From positions 62,001 through 126,000 of the forward strand of contig DASRGG010000002.1 of NCBI GenBank assembly GCA_035651155.1: a stretch of 64,000 nucleotides of DNA. The letters run 5' to 3'. The stretch's first letter is position 1. Every line of letters starts with the position of its first letter. Below are positions 1 to 8,148 of this stretch, in pieces. Origin of the DNA: CF-39 sp035651155 (lineage in GTDB: Bacteria; Chloroflexota; Limnocylindria; P2-11E). Made by a program: the position numbers and the translations under genes. Under the pieces are notes generated by a model that was not told the DNA's origin, searched no databases, and saw only the letters and a list, made by a program, of their open reading frames with translations.

Positions 1-1487
1 ATGAGCACGGCGATGGCGGTCTGCAAAGCGAGCGTGAAGCGCGGCTCTGGGCCGAAGAGCATCCAGCCGATGAACGTGAGCGCCGCCACGACGAGGACCG
101 CCGGCACGAAGTAGCTGGAGATGGTGTCCGCGAGGCGCTGGATCGGCGCCTTCGAGCCCTGCGCCTCCTCCACCATCCGCACGATCTGTGAGAGCGTCGT
201 ATCGCGCCCCACCTTCGTCGCGCGGAACACGAACGAGCCGCTCGCGTTCAGCGTCGCGCCGATGACCTGGTCGCCCGCGACCTTGTCGACCGGGAGGCTC
301 TCGCCGGTGAGCATGCTCTCGTCGAGCGCCGAACGGCCTTCGGTGATCACGCCATCCACGGGAACCTTCTCGCCCGGACGCACGCGCACGAGGTCGCCGA
401 CGCGCACCTGCTCGATCGGGATATCCCGTTCGACGCCGTCGCGGATGACCCGTGCCGTCTTGGCCTGGAGGCCCATGAGCGCGCGGATCGCGGCCGAGGT
501 CTGCTTCTTCGCGCGCGCTTCCATCCAGCGGCCCAGGAGGATGAGGGCGACGATGATCGCCGCGACCTCGTAGTAGAGGTGATATGGGAACCCCCAGGCC
601 TCGGCCAGCGTCGGCCAGAGCGTCACGAATGCGCTGTAGCCGTAGGCCATGCTCGTGCCCATCGCGACCAGCGTGTTCATGTTGGTCGTGCCGTGGCGCG
701 CCGCGGCCCATGTCGCCTCGTAGAAGACGCGGCCGGCCCAGACCTGCACGACGGTCGCCGCGATCAGGAGGGCCGGAGCGAGCAGACGGAGGTCGAGGCC
801 GAGCGGGAGGTTCAGCAGCGCCATCATCACGAGGCCCAACACGAGTGAGACGCGCCACTTGCGGCCGAGATCGTCCAGCTCGCGCTGTCGCTCGCGGTCG
901 TGTGCGTCCCCCTCGGCCTCTGCGGGCGCCGCCTCGGTCTCGACGGTTCGCGCATCGAGCGGAGGCGCTGGGAGCGCACCCAGCTTGTACCCGGCCTTCT
1001 CGACCGCGGCGCGGAGCTGGTCGATACCCGCCTTGGAGGGATCGAAGACGATGCGCGCTTTCTCGGTCGCGAGATTGACGCTTGCCTCCTGGACGCCGTC
1101 GACCTTGGAGAGCGCCTTCTCGATCCGACGCACGCAGGACGCGCAGGTCATGCCCTCGACGGGGAGGGTCAGCTCGCCGCCGCGGGAGTCCTGCACCTGC
1201 GCACTCGGCGCCGGCGCGATGGCCTCAGCCGGGACGCGCGGCATCTCGCGCACACCGTAGCCGGCCTTCTCTACGGCCTTCCGCAGCTGCTCGAGTCCGG
1301 CCTTCGATGGATCGAAGATGACGCGCGCCTTCTCGGTCGCGAGATTGACGCTTGCCTCCTGGACGCCCTCGACCTTGGCCAGCGATTTCTCGATCCGGCG
1401 CACGCAGGAAGCGCAGGTCATGCCGGTGACGCCGAAGCTCACAGCGGTCGTCGCCGCGGTCTGGCCCCGATCGGTATGAACGCTCAC
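1..1487 (-). CDS. copA: Copper-exporting P-type ATPase, N-terminal part (runs off the window)
   Basis: This is a heavy-metal P1B ATPase that would pump Cu(I) out of the cytoplasm. Two tandem HMA domains each carry GMTCASC (about residues 19-85 and 105-170). Transmembrane helices follow, then the actuator loop with LDESMLTGES. The frame is open to base 1 and is cut just before the expected CPC helix, so the phosphorylation and nucleotide domains lie outside. GTG at 1487 is preferred because AGGAG lies 7 bases upstream and overlaps the csoR stop codon, indicating translational coupling. The two HMA repeats are very similar to each other, so a recent duplication is likely. Confidence 0.95.
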   Translation of the reverse strand, partial: MSVHTDRGQTAATTAVSFGVTGMTCASCVRRIEKSLAKVEGVQEASVNLATEKARVIFDPSKAGLEQLRKAVEKAGYGVREMPRVPAEAIAPAPSAQVQDSRGGELTLPVEGMTCASCVRRIEKALSKVDGVQEASVNLATEKARIVFDPSKAGIDQLRAAVEKAGYKLGALPAPPLDARTVETEAAPAEAEGDAHDRERQRELDDLGRKWRVSLVLGLVMMALLNLPLGLDLRLLAPALLIAATVVQVWAGRVFYEATWAAARHGTTNMNTLVAMGTSMAYGYSAFVTLWPTLAEAWGFPYHLYYEVAAIIVALILLGRWMEARAKKQTSAAIRALMGLQAKTARVIRDGVERDIPIEQVRVGDLVRVRPGEKVPVDGVITEGRSALDESMLTGESLPVDKVAGDQVIGATLNASGSFVFRATKVGRDTTLSQIVRMVEEAQGSKAPIQRLADTISSYFVPAVLVVAALTFIGWMLFGPEPRFTLALQTAIAVL

Positions 1488-1497
1488 GTGCACTCTC

Positions 1498-1758
1498 CTA
1501 ACGCCTCGCGATCTCGAAGATGTCGACCAGCTCTTCGCTCACCTGGTCGCCTGGCCCCACCTTGAAGCCGCCCGCGACGCAGCTCGAAAGATGCCCGCGC
1601 AGGAGCTCGGCCCCCAACTTTTGGAGCGCGCGCTCCACCGCGTAGGTCTGTTTGAGCACGTCGACGCAGTACCTCTCGTCTTCGACCATCTTGCGGATGC
1701 CGCGGACGTGCCCCTCGATGGAGGCGAGCCGCGTGCCGAGCTCCATCTTGTCATACAT
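1498..1758 (-). CDS. csoR: Copper-sensing repressor CsoR
   Basis: This 86-residue helical repressor releases its operator when it binds Cu(I). The CsoR ligand set is visible as Cys31, His56 and Cys60 with the canonical 25- and 4-residue spacing. ATG 1758 is chosen over longer starts because GGAGG and a second AGGA precede it and because the family is usually 85-120 residues. Its stop codon overlaps the copA ribosome binding site, so csoR-copA is one operon. A GC-rich dyad next to a perfect TATACT -10 box lies upstream. Confidence 0.93.
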   Translation of the reverse strand: MYDKMELGTRLASIEGHVRGIRKMVEDERYCVDVLKQTYAVERALQKLGAELLRGHLSSCVAGGFKVGPGDQVSEELVDIFEIARR

Positions 1759-1793
1759 GTCCTCGCCTCCTACTACGCGCCCCCGTAGATCGG

Positions 1794-1822
1794 AGTATAC
1801 CCCTCCCCATGGGAGGGGGTCA
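1794..1822 (-). promoter_or_regulatory. csoR-copA promoter with probable CsoR operator
   Basis: On the minus strand TATACT (1799-1794) is a perfect -10 hexamer. Immediately upstream lies a near-perfect dyad of CCCCTCCC/GGGAGGGG around CCATGG (1800-1822), in the -35/-10 spacer region where CsoR operators normally sit. The assignment rests on position and on the adjacent csoR gene. Confidence 0.7.
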
Positions 1823-1852
1823 GCTCCCAAGGGACCGCGCCAGCGCTCGCCG

Positions 1853-2323
1853 TTACTCGACCACCCTGCACCCTGAGTCGACGAAGACGACCGGATGCCA
1901 GAGGTCGCCGATGCGCGCCTCGAGGCGATACTCGTCGCTGCGCTTAGTCAGGTAGAGAACATCGCGGGCGATCGGAATCGCGATAGCTGCGCGCCCTTCG
2001 CGCTGAGATGTGCACGGAGCGCCGGTGCTGGGCGTCGTGCTGGATCCCGCGCCGACGTCACGACCGTCGGGGTCGTAGACCCGAACTTCCTCCACCGTAC
2101 CGGCCGCGTCGGCGGTCCAGACGTAGAGACGGCTGCCCGTCGGTGCATGCGCGTCGAGCGTCGCGTAGGTCATCGCCACCGGCGGGCTGGGCCGCGGCGT
2201 CGGGAGCACGGGGCGCGCCGGGGTGGGCACCGGACTGCTGCTGGTGACCGCGACCGGCGCCGCCGATGAAGCGCCGCAGGCGAGGATCGCGGCGGCGAGG
2301 GCAGGAGGGACGAGGCGTTTCAC
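1853..2323 (-). CDS. Putative lipoprotein of unknown function
   Basis: The 156-residue product starts with a Lys-Arg-containing signal peptide and an ILACG lipobox near residue 16, then a Pro/Thr/Ser-rich linker to about residue 50 and a roughly 100-residue soluble domain with two Cys, one in the last ten residues. The GTG start at 2323 has no clear Shine-Dalgarno. It lies between csoR and merR, on the same strand as both. I do not recognise the soluble domain. The lipobox makes an extracellular membrane-anchored location likely. Confidence 0.6.
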   Translation of the reverse strand: MKRLVPPALAAAILACGASSAAPVAVTSSSPVPTPARPVLPTPRPSPPVAMTYATLDAHAPTGSRLYVWTADAAGTVEEVRVYDPDGRDVGAGSSTTPSTGAPCTSQREGRAAIAIPIARDVLYLTKRSDEYRLEARIGDLWHPVVFVDSGCRVVE

Positions 2324-2403
2324 CTACTACTGAGAAAGTCGGAGGAGCTGTCGGCGCTCCGAACGTCGCGCCGTGGGCCCCGCTTCCCACACGCGGGCCT
2401 GAG

Positions 2404-2823
2404 TCACTCCCTCCGACGCGACCGTGGTCCGGCATCGCGAGTGCTCGCGCAAAGGCACAGCTCGTCACTGCAGCCCGCCTCATTCGCCGTGAGGAGGGTC
2501 GCCAGTTCGTGGCGGACGGCCTCGAGCTCCTGAAGGCGCGCGTCGACGGTCGCGACGTGGCGCTGGAGCCTCGCCGTGATCACCTGCGAAGAGGGCCGAC
2601 AGCTGAGCCCCTCGGTCGCACGCAGCAGCTGTTCGATCTCACGCAGCGCCAGCCCGAGGTGCTGCATCCGGCGAACGAAGCGCAACTGCCGGAGGGCTGT
2701 CTCGTCGAACACGCGCTGTCCCGATGCCGAGCGCCTCACGGCGCGGATGAGTCTGCGGTCGGCGTAGTAGCGCACCGTGCGAGCGGGGAGGCCGCTGCGC
2801 TCAACGAGGTCGGAGACTCGCAT
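2404..2823 (-). CDS. MerR-family metal-responsive regulator
   Basis: The N-terminus is a typical MerR winged helix (residues 1-70; RTVRYYADRRLIRAVRR), followed by a dimerisation coiled coil (about 80-115). The C-terminal loop is Cys-rich (CSDELCLC) and one more Cys sits near residue 75, as in ZntR/CadR/PbrR-type metal sensors, so a soft divalent metal is the likely ligand. It is divergent from a small Cys-rich gene whose promoter has the 19-base spacer typical of MerR-activated promoters. The inducing metal cannot be told from the sequence. Confidence 0.85.
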   Translation of the reverse strand: MRVSDLVERSGLPARTVRYYADRRLIRAVRRSASGQRVFDETALRQLRFVRRMQHLGLALREIEQLLRATEGLSCRPSSQVITARLQRHVATVDARLQELEAVRHELATLLTANEAGCSDELCLCASTRDAGPRSRRRE

Positions 2824-2865
2824 GCTGAAGGGAGCATAGAAGTGCCACCGCGGTGGCGGGCAAGC

Positions 2866-2896
2866 TTGACCTGACAGTGCGGTGTGCGGTCACAAT
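2866..2896 (+). promoter_or_regulatory. MerR-type promoter with central dyad
   Basis: TTGACC (2866-2871) and CACAAT (2891-2896) are separated by exactly 19 bases, the over-long spacer that MerR activators correct. A dyad fills the spacer: TGACC and ACA on the left mirror TGT and GGTCA on the right (2867-2892). A separate palindrome, GCCACCGCGGTGGC, lies at 2844-2857 near the merR start. Confidence 0.75.
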
Positions 2897-2926
2897 CGTG
2901 GCAGACGACCGCATCGGAGGTGCGTG

Positions 2927-3049
2927 ATGGCGAAGCGACGTACCGAGGAGCTCAAGGTGATCGAGAGCTGCGGCTGTGGCTGCGGGTGTTCGGCGCAAGG
3001 CCACAAGGCGCCGACGCGCAAGGGCGAGAAGGCCGCGTCGAAGCGATAG
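2927..3049 (+). CDS. Small Cys-rich, probable metal-binding protein
   Basis: This 40-residue basic protein has a central CGCGCGC run (residues 15-21) followed by a His, flanked by Lys/Arg-rich ends. It begins at ATG 2927 with GGAGG 7 bases upstream, directly after the MerR-type promoter. Size and Cys pattern suggest a metallothionein-like metal buffer controlled by the divergent MerR protein. Family membership is not recognised, so the role is inferred from composition and context. Confidence 0.65.
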   Translation: MAKRRTEELKVIESCGCGCGCSAQGHKAPTRKGEKAASKR

Positions 3050-3116
3050 CTGAGGACCCTCGAGTTCGCCGCCCTCGCCGCGGATGAGGTAGAGGACGTG
3101 GTCCGACCCTGATGCC

Positions 3117-3133
3117 TACTACTGTGCGTAGTA
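3117..3133. promoter_or_regulatory. BlaI-type operator
   Basis: A perfect palindrome, TACTAC-TGTGC-GTAGTA, lies upstream of the ccdA-tlpA pair. Its ACTA-N7-TAGT core is shared with sites at 5769, 9150 and 17525. BlaI/MecI repressors bind TACTA/TAGTA-type dyads and blaI lies 2 kb downstream. Confidence 0.6.
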
Positions 3134-3203
3134 TTCTCTGACATGCTTGTTCAGCAGCGCTTCCATTTGGCTGCGGCCGCTCGCCGGTGCGCGCGAGGCC
3201 AGC

Positions 3204-3731
3204 GTGTGCGACGTCAGCCGATCGTCTGATCCGGTGAACATCGCCACCGCCTTTGGGGCGGGGCTCCTCTCGTTCCTCTCGCCCTGCGTGCTCCCGCTCG
3301 TGCCCGCCTTCCTCGTGAACATCGCTGGCGAGGCGGCGCTCGCCGGGACGCAGCGACTGCGCACGGTCTCGCATGCGCTCGCGTTCGTTCTCGGATTCGG
3401 AGCGGTATTCACGCTCCTGTGGATCGCGATCGCCCTCGTCGGCGCCCTCGCCGGCGAGCTGGTGTTCTGGCTCCAGCGCATCGGCGGCATCCTGCTCATC
3501 GTCCTCGGGATCCACATGCTTGGGTTCATCACCAATCCGTTCGGCGCGCCCTTCATCGCGATCGCGGCGGGCGTCGTCGGCCCGGGTCGTGCGAGCGCGG
3601 CGCTGTCGCGGGAGGCGGGCTATGTCAACCCGGCGGGCGGTTCGCTCGTCGTCGTGATGGGCCTCCTGCTCGTGTCGGGTCAGTTCGCCAAGCTGCCACA
3701 GCTATTCAACTTCCTGCCGCTGCTCGGATGA
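3204..3731 (+). CDS. ccdA: CcdA-type thiol-disulfide transporter, internally deleted
   Basis: CcdA carries reducing power across the membrane to thioredoxin-like proteins such as the TlpA encoded next. The first half is normal: an LSPCVLPLVP motif in helix 1, then helices 2 and 3. After GFITNPFG the expected second half with its paired Pro-Cys motif is missing, and the frame rejoins at the usual C-terminus (GSLVVVMGLLLVSGQ). The product is about 175 residues against a usual 230 or more, with only one of the two redox Cys. GTG 3204 is chosen for a GAGG upstream; GTG 3234 is an alternative. Loss of function is likely. Confidence 0.8.
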   Translation: MCDVSRSSDPVNIATAFGAGLLSFLSPCVLPLVPAFLVNIAGEAALAGTQRLRTVSHALAFVLGFGAVFTLLWIAIALVGALAGELVFWLQRIGGILLIVLGIHMLGFITNPFGAPFIAIAAGVVGPGRASAALSREAGYVNPAGGSLVVVMGLLLVSGQFAKLPQLFNFLPLLG

Positions 3732-4327
3732 GCGACCAGATCGCGGAGCCTCGGCCGCAGATGCCGCGCCTGGTCGCGGCGATCGTGATGGGCGCCATCG
3801 CCTTTGCCTCGCTGGCCGCGGTGGTGTGGCCGAGCCTTGCGATCTCGCAGGCCGGGAGCGGGCCGACGCAGGTTGGTGTCGTCCGCCGCCTCGTCGACGC
3901 ACCCGACCAAGCTGCTCGCATCAGCGCCGTCGCGCCGGAGTTCGAGTGGAACGCGGCCGACGGCACGACGAAGAAGCTGAGCGACCTCCGGGGAAAGCCC
4001 GTGGTCATCAACTTCTGGGCGACCTGGTGCGTGCCCTGCCGGACGGAGATGCCGGCGCTGGAACGCGTCGCCGCCTCGAGCGATGCGGTCTTCCTCGCGG
4101 TAGATCTTCAGGAGGATGGCGCGAAGGTCCGCTCGTTCATCGACTCGCTGGCGCTCGACCACTTGAAGCCGCTCCTCGACACAGACGGCGCCGTCACGCG
4201 CCGCTACGGTGTGGTCGCACTGCCGCAGACGTTCTTCGTCGATGCCGACGGCGTCATCCAGCACATCGAGCACGGTCAGATCCTCGACGACGCGGCGATC
4301 CGCAGAGGCATCGACAAAGCCCGCTAG
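3728..4327 (+). CDS. TlpA/ResA-like membrane-anchored thioredoxin
   Basis: The product has an N-terminal membrane anchor (about residues 15-38) and a thioredoxin domain (about 65-195) with the active site WCVPC after VVINFWAT and the cis-Pro region ALPQTFFVD. It would reduce disulfides outside the cytoplasm, for example in cytochrome c or copper-site maturation. ATG 3728 overlaps the ccdA stop (ATGA), so the two are translationally coupled. Its electron donor would normally be CcdA, which here appears truncated; a second, intact CcdA-family gene lies at 44 kb. Confidence 0.9.
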   Translation: MSDQIAEPRPQMPRLVAAIVMGAIAFASLAAVVWPSLAISQAGSGPTQVGVVRRLVDAPDQAARISAVAPEFEWNAADGTTKKLSDLRGKPVVINFWATWCVPCRTEMPALERVAASSDAVFLAVDLQEDGAKVRSFIDSLALDHLKPLLDTDGAVTRRYGVVALPQTFFVDADGVIQHIEHGQILDDAAIRRGIDKAR

Positions 4328-4349
4328 GCGCCGATGCTCCTCACGACGC

Positions 4350-5288
4350 TCAAAGCAAAGGGCCGCTGATCGGGAGCGGGCAGAGATGTGCGACGGCGCC
4401 CGCCGTCTCGGGCACGAGGTCGAGTGGGAGGAAGTGCGCGCGCACGGCCTGACCGAGCGCGATGGTCAGTGCGATGACCAGCGCGATGCCGGTAAGGAGG
4501 ATCGCGCGCCTGGAGATGCCGGGGAGCAGGTTCTTCGGCTCCACGCCCGCGAGCTGATCGATCCGAACTGAGGCGAGCGACCACGCCGAGACGGGGATGC
4601 GCCGTGGGGGTGTGCGCGTGCTGCCAAGGACGAGAAGGGCGCCCGCGATGCCGCGGGGTGTGCCCTGCGCGCGGAGTGCCGCCCGGTCGGCGTCGAGCTC
4701 CTTCGCAACCTCAAAGCGCGCCGCGAGCTCGGCGATCAGCGGAAGAGCGGCGAACAGCGCCGCGAGAGAACGCGCGACGAGCGTGCGCAGGGGATCGCGC
4801 CGCTGCAGGTGATGCGCCTCGTGCCAGAGCACGGCCTCCAGCTCGGAACCGCTGAGCGCCCGTACCGCACCGAGCGAGACGTAGATCCGCGGAGACCAGA
4901 GCCCGGCGCAATACGCATAGCGCGACGCATCGTCCACACAGACCACCCGGCGCGACACGCGTGCGCGCGCCGCCGCATCGCGCAGGCGCACCGGCATGTC
5001 CACCGCGACCACGGCGTGCGCCCTCGCTCGCAACAGCCGCACGGCGCGAACGGACGCGGGCGCTACCGCGATCGCCGCAAGGCTGAGCGCAGCCGCGCCA
5101 AATGGCGGGAGCTCCCTGTGCACGCTCGTCAGCACGCCAGTGCAGTAGAACAACGCGTCGCTCGAACCACGCACGAGGCGCTCGATGAGCGCGGGGAAGA
5201 GCGTGAGCGCGAGCGGCACCGCGAGCAGCGCTGAAAGCGTGAGCGCGCTGGCGACGAGCGCGCCGAAGGCGCGATCCGCGCGCGCCAT
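4350..5288 (-). CDS. M56 (BlaR1/MecR1-like) membrane metalloprotease
   Basis: This is a 312-residue membrane protein with N-terminal helices and the zinc-protease motif HEAHH (WHEAHHLQRRDP, near residue 155). A downstream Glu (KELDADRAAL) is the likely third ligand. M56 proteases paired with BlaI cleave the repressor to induce target genes. It starts 5 bases after the blaI stop. No penicillin-binding sensor domain is present, so the signal is not necessarily a beta-lactam. It is shorter than BlaR1, whose usual length is near 600. Confidence 0.87.
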   Translation of the reverse strand: MARADRAFGALVASALTLSALLAVPLALTLFPALIERLVRGSSDALFYCTGVLTSVHRELPPFGAAALSLAAIAVAPASVRAVRLLRARAHAVVAVDMPVRLRDAAARARVSRRVVCVDDASRYAYCAGLWSPRIYVSLGAVRALSGSELEAVLWHEAHHLQRRDPLRTLVARSLAALFAALPLIAELAARFEVAKELDADRAALRAQGTPRGIAGALLVLGSTRTPPRRIPVSAWSLASVRIDQLAGVEPKNLLPGISRRAILLTGIALVIALTIALGQAVRAHFLPLDLVPETAGAVAHLCPLPISGPLL

Positions 5289-5293
5289 ACGCG

Positions 5294-5713
5294 CTATTTC
5301 GCGCGCCGCAGACGCGCGAGCCGACGGCGATCGATGCGGTCGAGAGCGGAGGCGAAATGCACGAGCGCCATCTCGCCGAAGTCGTCGACGAGCTCCTGCA
5401 CCAGGTGTCGCGCCATCCGGTCGCGCAGCTCGTCCGGCGTGAAGCGTGCCGTATAGCGATACCCCTTGCCTTCTAGCTTGCGCGTCACGATGCCCTTCTT
5501 GTGGAGGTGATCGAGGACCGTCATGACGGTCGTGTAGGCGAGAGCGTTGCGCCGCGGGAGCGCGTCGAACACCTCGCGGACGGAGCTCTCGCCCCGGTCG
5601 GCGAGGGTCTGGAGGATCCGCGCCTGGAGCGGGCCAAGGAACCACTCCTCGGGCAGTCCGCCCGGACGGGAAAGGCGCGCCGTGAACTCGCGGGGCAGGC
5701 TCGCACCGGGCAC
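5294..5713 (-). CDS. BlaI/MecI-family repressor
   Basis: The product is a winged-helix repressor of about 139 residues with the family features: LGPLQARILQTL, a recognition helix region AYTTVMTVLDHLHKKG, then a C-terminal dimerisation region. The open frame continues far upstream; GTG 5713 is chosen because homology begins there, although its ribosome site is weak. It forms an operon with the M56 protease. An ACGA-N7-TAGT site lies in its promoter, consistent with autoregulation. Confidence 0.85.
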   Translation of the reverse strand: MPGASLPREFTARLSRPGGLPEEWFLGPLQARILQTLADRGESSVREVFDALPRRNALAYTTVMTVLDHLHKKGIVTRKLEGKGYRYTARFTPDELRDRMARHLVQELVDDFGEMALVHFASALDRIDRRRLARLRRAK

Positions 5714-5766
5714 GACCTGATTCTCGCGCGGCCGTCCGGTACGGTCAAGCGATCGGCCGGCGCTGT

Positions 5767-5784
5767 CTACGATGCTGCCTAGTA
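5767..5784. promoter_or_regulatory. BlaI-type operator in the blaI/DUF881 gap
   Basis: CTACGA-N7-TAGTA is an imperfect form of the 3117 palindrome, located between divergent blaI and the DUF881 gene. It may control both. Confidence 0.45.
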
Positions 5785-5791
5785 TGCAAAG

Positions 5792-6532
5792 GTGCGATCC
5801 CCGCTCATGAACCGCGACGCGCGTCGACCCCCGCGTGGCTCCTTCGTCTTGCTCATACCGGCGGTCACACTCGGCTTCCTGCTGAGCGCGCAGCTCCGAA
5901 CGCAGGCCGAGCGGCCGCCGTTCGCGGGCCGTTACCAGCTGACTCTGCTCGAAGCGGTGAAAGGTCTCGAACAGGAGCAGGCAGGGTTGCGGGCGCAGCT
6001 CGTCGCTCTGCGCGCGGGGCTCGATGAGATCCAGCGCGATGGAGCGCGCCTCGATGCGGCGAGCGCTGCGCTGCAGGAGCAGATCGAGCGGCTGCGCCGC
6101 GATGCCGGACTCGTCGAGGAGCGTGGCCCCGGTGTCATCGTGACGCTCGATGATGCGCGACTGCCCGCGAACGCCAGGGGCATCGAGCGCGGGATCGTTC
6201 ACGCGCAGGATCTGACGGACGTGTTCAACGCCGGCTGGCGTGGCGGGGCACGCGCGATCAGCGTCAACGGCGAACGCATCGTCGCGACCTCGAGCTGCGT
6301 GGGAGCCACGATCCAGATCAACGGCGTGCTCATGTCGCCACCCTTCGTGATCACGCTCGTCGGCGCACCCGAACCACTTCAAGCCGCGCTCATCCACGGA
6401 GGAGATCTCGCTGATCTGCGCGCCCGGCATGACCTCTTCGGCCTGACCCTCGAGATCGCGCACGCGAGCGATGCGGTCGCGCCCGCGTACACCGGGTCGC
6501 TCGGTATCCGCTACGCGGAGCCGTACCCATGA
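5792..6532 (+). CDS. DUF881 family protein
   Basis: The product is about 246 residues with an N-terminal membrane anchor (about 20-37), a coiled coil (about 50-110; EAVKGLEQEQAGLRAQL) and the DUF881 domain with GPGVIVTLDD, DLTDVFNAGWRGGARAISVNG and VGATIQINGV. DUF881 proteins are common in single-membrane bacteria near division genes; their function is unknown. GTG 5792 and ATG 5807 are both possible starts and neither has a strong ribosome site. It is divergent from blaI. Confidence 0.82.
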   Translation: MRSPLMNRDARRPPRGSFVLLIPAVTLGFLLSAQLRTQAERPPFAGRYQLTLLEAVKGLEQEQAGLRAQLVALRAGLDEIQRDGARLDAASAALQEQIERLRRDAGLVEERGPGVIVTLDDARLPANARGIERGIVHAQDLTDVFNAGWRGGARAISVNGERIVATSSCVGATIQINGVLMSPPFVITLVGAPEPLQAALIHGGDLADLRARHDLFGLTLEIAHASDAVAPAYTGSLGIRYAEPYP

Positions 6533-6608
6533 CGCGCGACCTCTCCGCCCGCCCCGCCGCATCGATCGGGAACGCGCGATGGTCGGACCTCCTCGGTAGC
6601 ATCGAGAG

Positions 6609-7526
6609 ATGAGCGAACGTGCTCGACCGCATCGGCGGCCACCGGTGCAAGGCGAGCGACGCGTGCGTTTCTTCGTCGTCGGCAGCATCGCACTCGCGAT
6701 ACTCGGCGTCGGCGCCTGGCTGCTCACCGCGGATGCATCTCCTCTGCGCGGCGCGTCGGCGCCGAGCGGTGCGGCGAGCCTGGCGTCGTACCGGCCCGCG
6801 GATCTGCACGCGCTCGTCGTATCGCCGAGCGATGAACGGACGATTACCTTCGGCCATCACAACGGGATGCTCGTGAGCCACGATGGCGGAGCCACCTGGA
6901 AGGCGCTCTCGGGCACGGCCGGCAAGGACGCGATGGGAATGGCGATGCCGCCGCACTCGGATGTCGCCTACGTGGCCGGACACGACATGGCGATGCGCTC
7001 CGATGACGGCGGACGGAGTTGGTCCAGCACGCGGCTCGCGCTCCCCGGGACCGACATCCATGGCTTCGCGGCGAGCGCCAGCGAGCCGAACACGTTCTAT
7101 GCCTTCGTCGTCGGCGCCGGTCTGTTCGAGAGCAGGGACGCCGGAGCGACGTGGAGCGGGATCGGTCAGGCGCCCAGCTCGATGATGTCGCTCGCGGCGG
7201 CCAGGTCCATCTCTGGTGACGTGCTGCTCGCCTCGACGATGGAGGGTATGGCCCGCTCACGCGATGGCGGAAGGGGCTGGGAGTCGTTGCGCGAGGTGCC
7301 TGCGGGCGCGGTCAGCGCGGTCGACGAGATGGTCTTTGTCTCCGATCGCGGCGCGCTCATCGCCTCGATGGACGGCGGGCTGACCTGGCAGCGGCGGGCC
7401 TTCCCGCGCAACGCCGGACTGGTGGCGATCGCGCCGAGCAACACGAGGGTCGTGTACGTCGTCACTGACAGGCTCGAGATCTGGAGATCAAGCGACGGCG
7501 GCGCGAGCTGGGAGCGCGCGGGCTAG
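6609..7526 (+). CDS. BNR/sortilin-like beta-propeller repeat protein
   Basis: The product has 305 residues, one N-terminal membrane segment (about 20-40) and at least five BNR-type repeats of the form SxDGGxxW (SHDGGATW, SDDGGRSW, SRDAGATW, SRDGGRGW, SMDGGLTW, SSDGGASW), giving a six-bladed propeller facing outside. Similar proteins are annotated as exo-alpha-sialidase-like, but the catalytic Arg triad and Tyr of sialidases are not evident, so enzymatic function is not claimed. ATG 6609 follows a GAGAG. Confidence 0.8.
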   Translation: MSERARPHRRPPVQGERRVRFFVVGSIALAILGVGAWLLTADASPLRGASAPSGAASLASYRPADLHALVVSPSDERTITFGHHNGMLVSHDGGATWKALSGTAGKDAMGMAMPPHSDVAYVAGHDMAMRSDDGGRSWSSTRLALPGTDIHGFAASASEPNTFYAFVVGAGLFESRDAGATWSGIGQAPSSMMSLAAARSISGDVLLASTMEGMARSRDGGRGWESLREVPAGAVSAVDEMVFVSDRGALIASMDGGLTWQRRAFPRNAGLVAIAPSNTRVVYVVTDRLEIWRSSDGGASWERAG

Positions 7527-7572
7527 AGACCGAGCTGCCCGGTCGGCCAAGCAGGCGTGCAGGTCTCTTCGT

Positions 7573-8145
7573 TCACGGGCCGGGACCGCGAAGCGACTCG
7601 ATGCCGTTGATCAGCGTCTCATCGTCGATCGGGCCGATGTGCCGACCGGCGATGACCCGGTCCCGCCCGATGAAGAACGTCTCCGGGATGCCGAAGACGC
7701 CGTAGGCGAAGGCGGTGCGGCCGTTGTCATCGAGCCCGCTCGGCCAGGTGTTGCCCAGGCGTCGCGTGTATTCGAGCGCCGCGTCGCGGGAATCCTGGTA
7801 CACGATGCCGATCAGCATCACGTCGGAACCTCGATAGCGCTCCCACACGCGCACCAGGGTCGGGTTCTCCTGTTTGCAGGGGATGCACCACGACGCCCAG
7901 AAGTTGATCACCACGACCTTGCCTTTGAGCTGTTCGAGGGAGACGCGTCCGCCGCCATCGAGGAGCTCGAGATCGAACGCGGCCGCGGGCTTGCCCACGG
8001 TGCCCGTGCGGATGTCGCTCGGATCGCGGCGGAAGGCGAGCGCGAGCACGGTGACGAGCGCGGCCATCGCGAGGATCACGGTGACGCGCAGCGCGACGCC
8101 ACCATCGAAACGCGGGTGCGCGAGCGCGCGCGGCTGCAGGCGCAC
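7573..8145 (-). CDS. TlpA/ResA-like thiol-disulfide oxidoreductase
   Basis: This second membrane-anchored thioredoxin has 190 residues: an anchor at about 20-42 and a thioredoxin fold with WCIPC after KVVVINFWAS and the cis-Pro region GIPETFFIG. It would act on extracytoplasmic disulfides. Its start lies 3 bases after the amidase stop, so the two genes are co-transcribed from a promoter with a BlaI-like site. It differs clearly in sequence from the TlpA at 3.7 kb. Confidence 0.9.
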   Translation of the reverse strand: MRLQPRALAHPRFDGGVALRVTVILAMAALVTVLALAFRRDPSDIRTGTVGKPAAAFDLELLDGGGRVSLEQLKGKVVVINFWASWCIPCKQENPTLVRVWERYRGSDVMLIGIVYQDSRDAALEYTRRLGNTWPSGLDDNGRTAFAYGVFGIPETFFIGRDRVIAGRHIGPIDDETLINGIESLRGPGP

Positions 8146-8148
8146 CGG

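Noticed and set aside
579..1565. Long plus-strand open frames over copA
   Set aside because: They are shadows of the copper ATPase; the minus frame carries all the motifs.
1771..1790. CTACTAC...GTAG near the csoR start as another BlaI operator
   Set aside because: The half-sites are 10 bases apart instead of 7 and one half is mismatched; it mostly reflects the csoR ribosome site.
2324..2340. CTACTACTGAGAAAG before the lipoprotein gene as a BlaI or CTCAG site
   Set aside because: ACTA lacks the TAGT partner at the right distance and there is only one CTCAG, with no copy 11 bases away.
4350..5713. Beta-lactam resistance signalling pair
   Set aside because: The M56 protein has no penicillin-binding sensor domain and no beta-lactamase is nearby.
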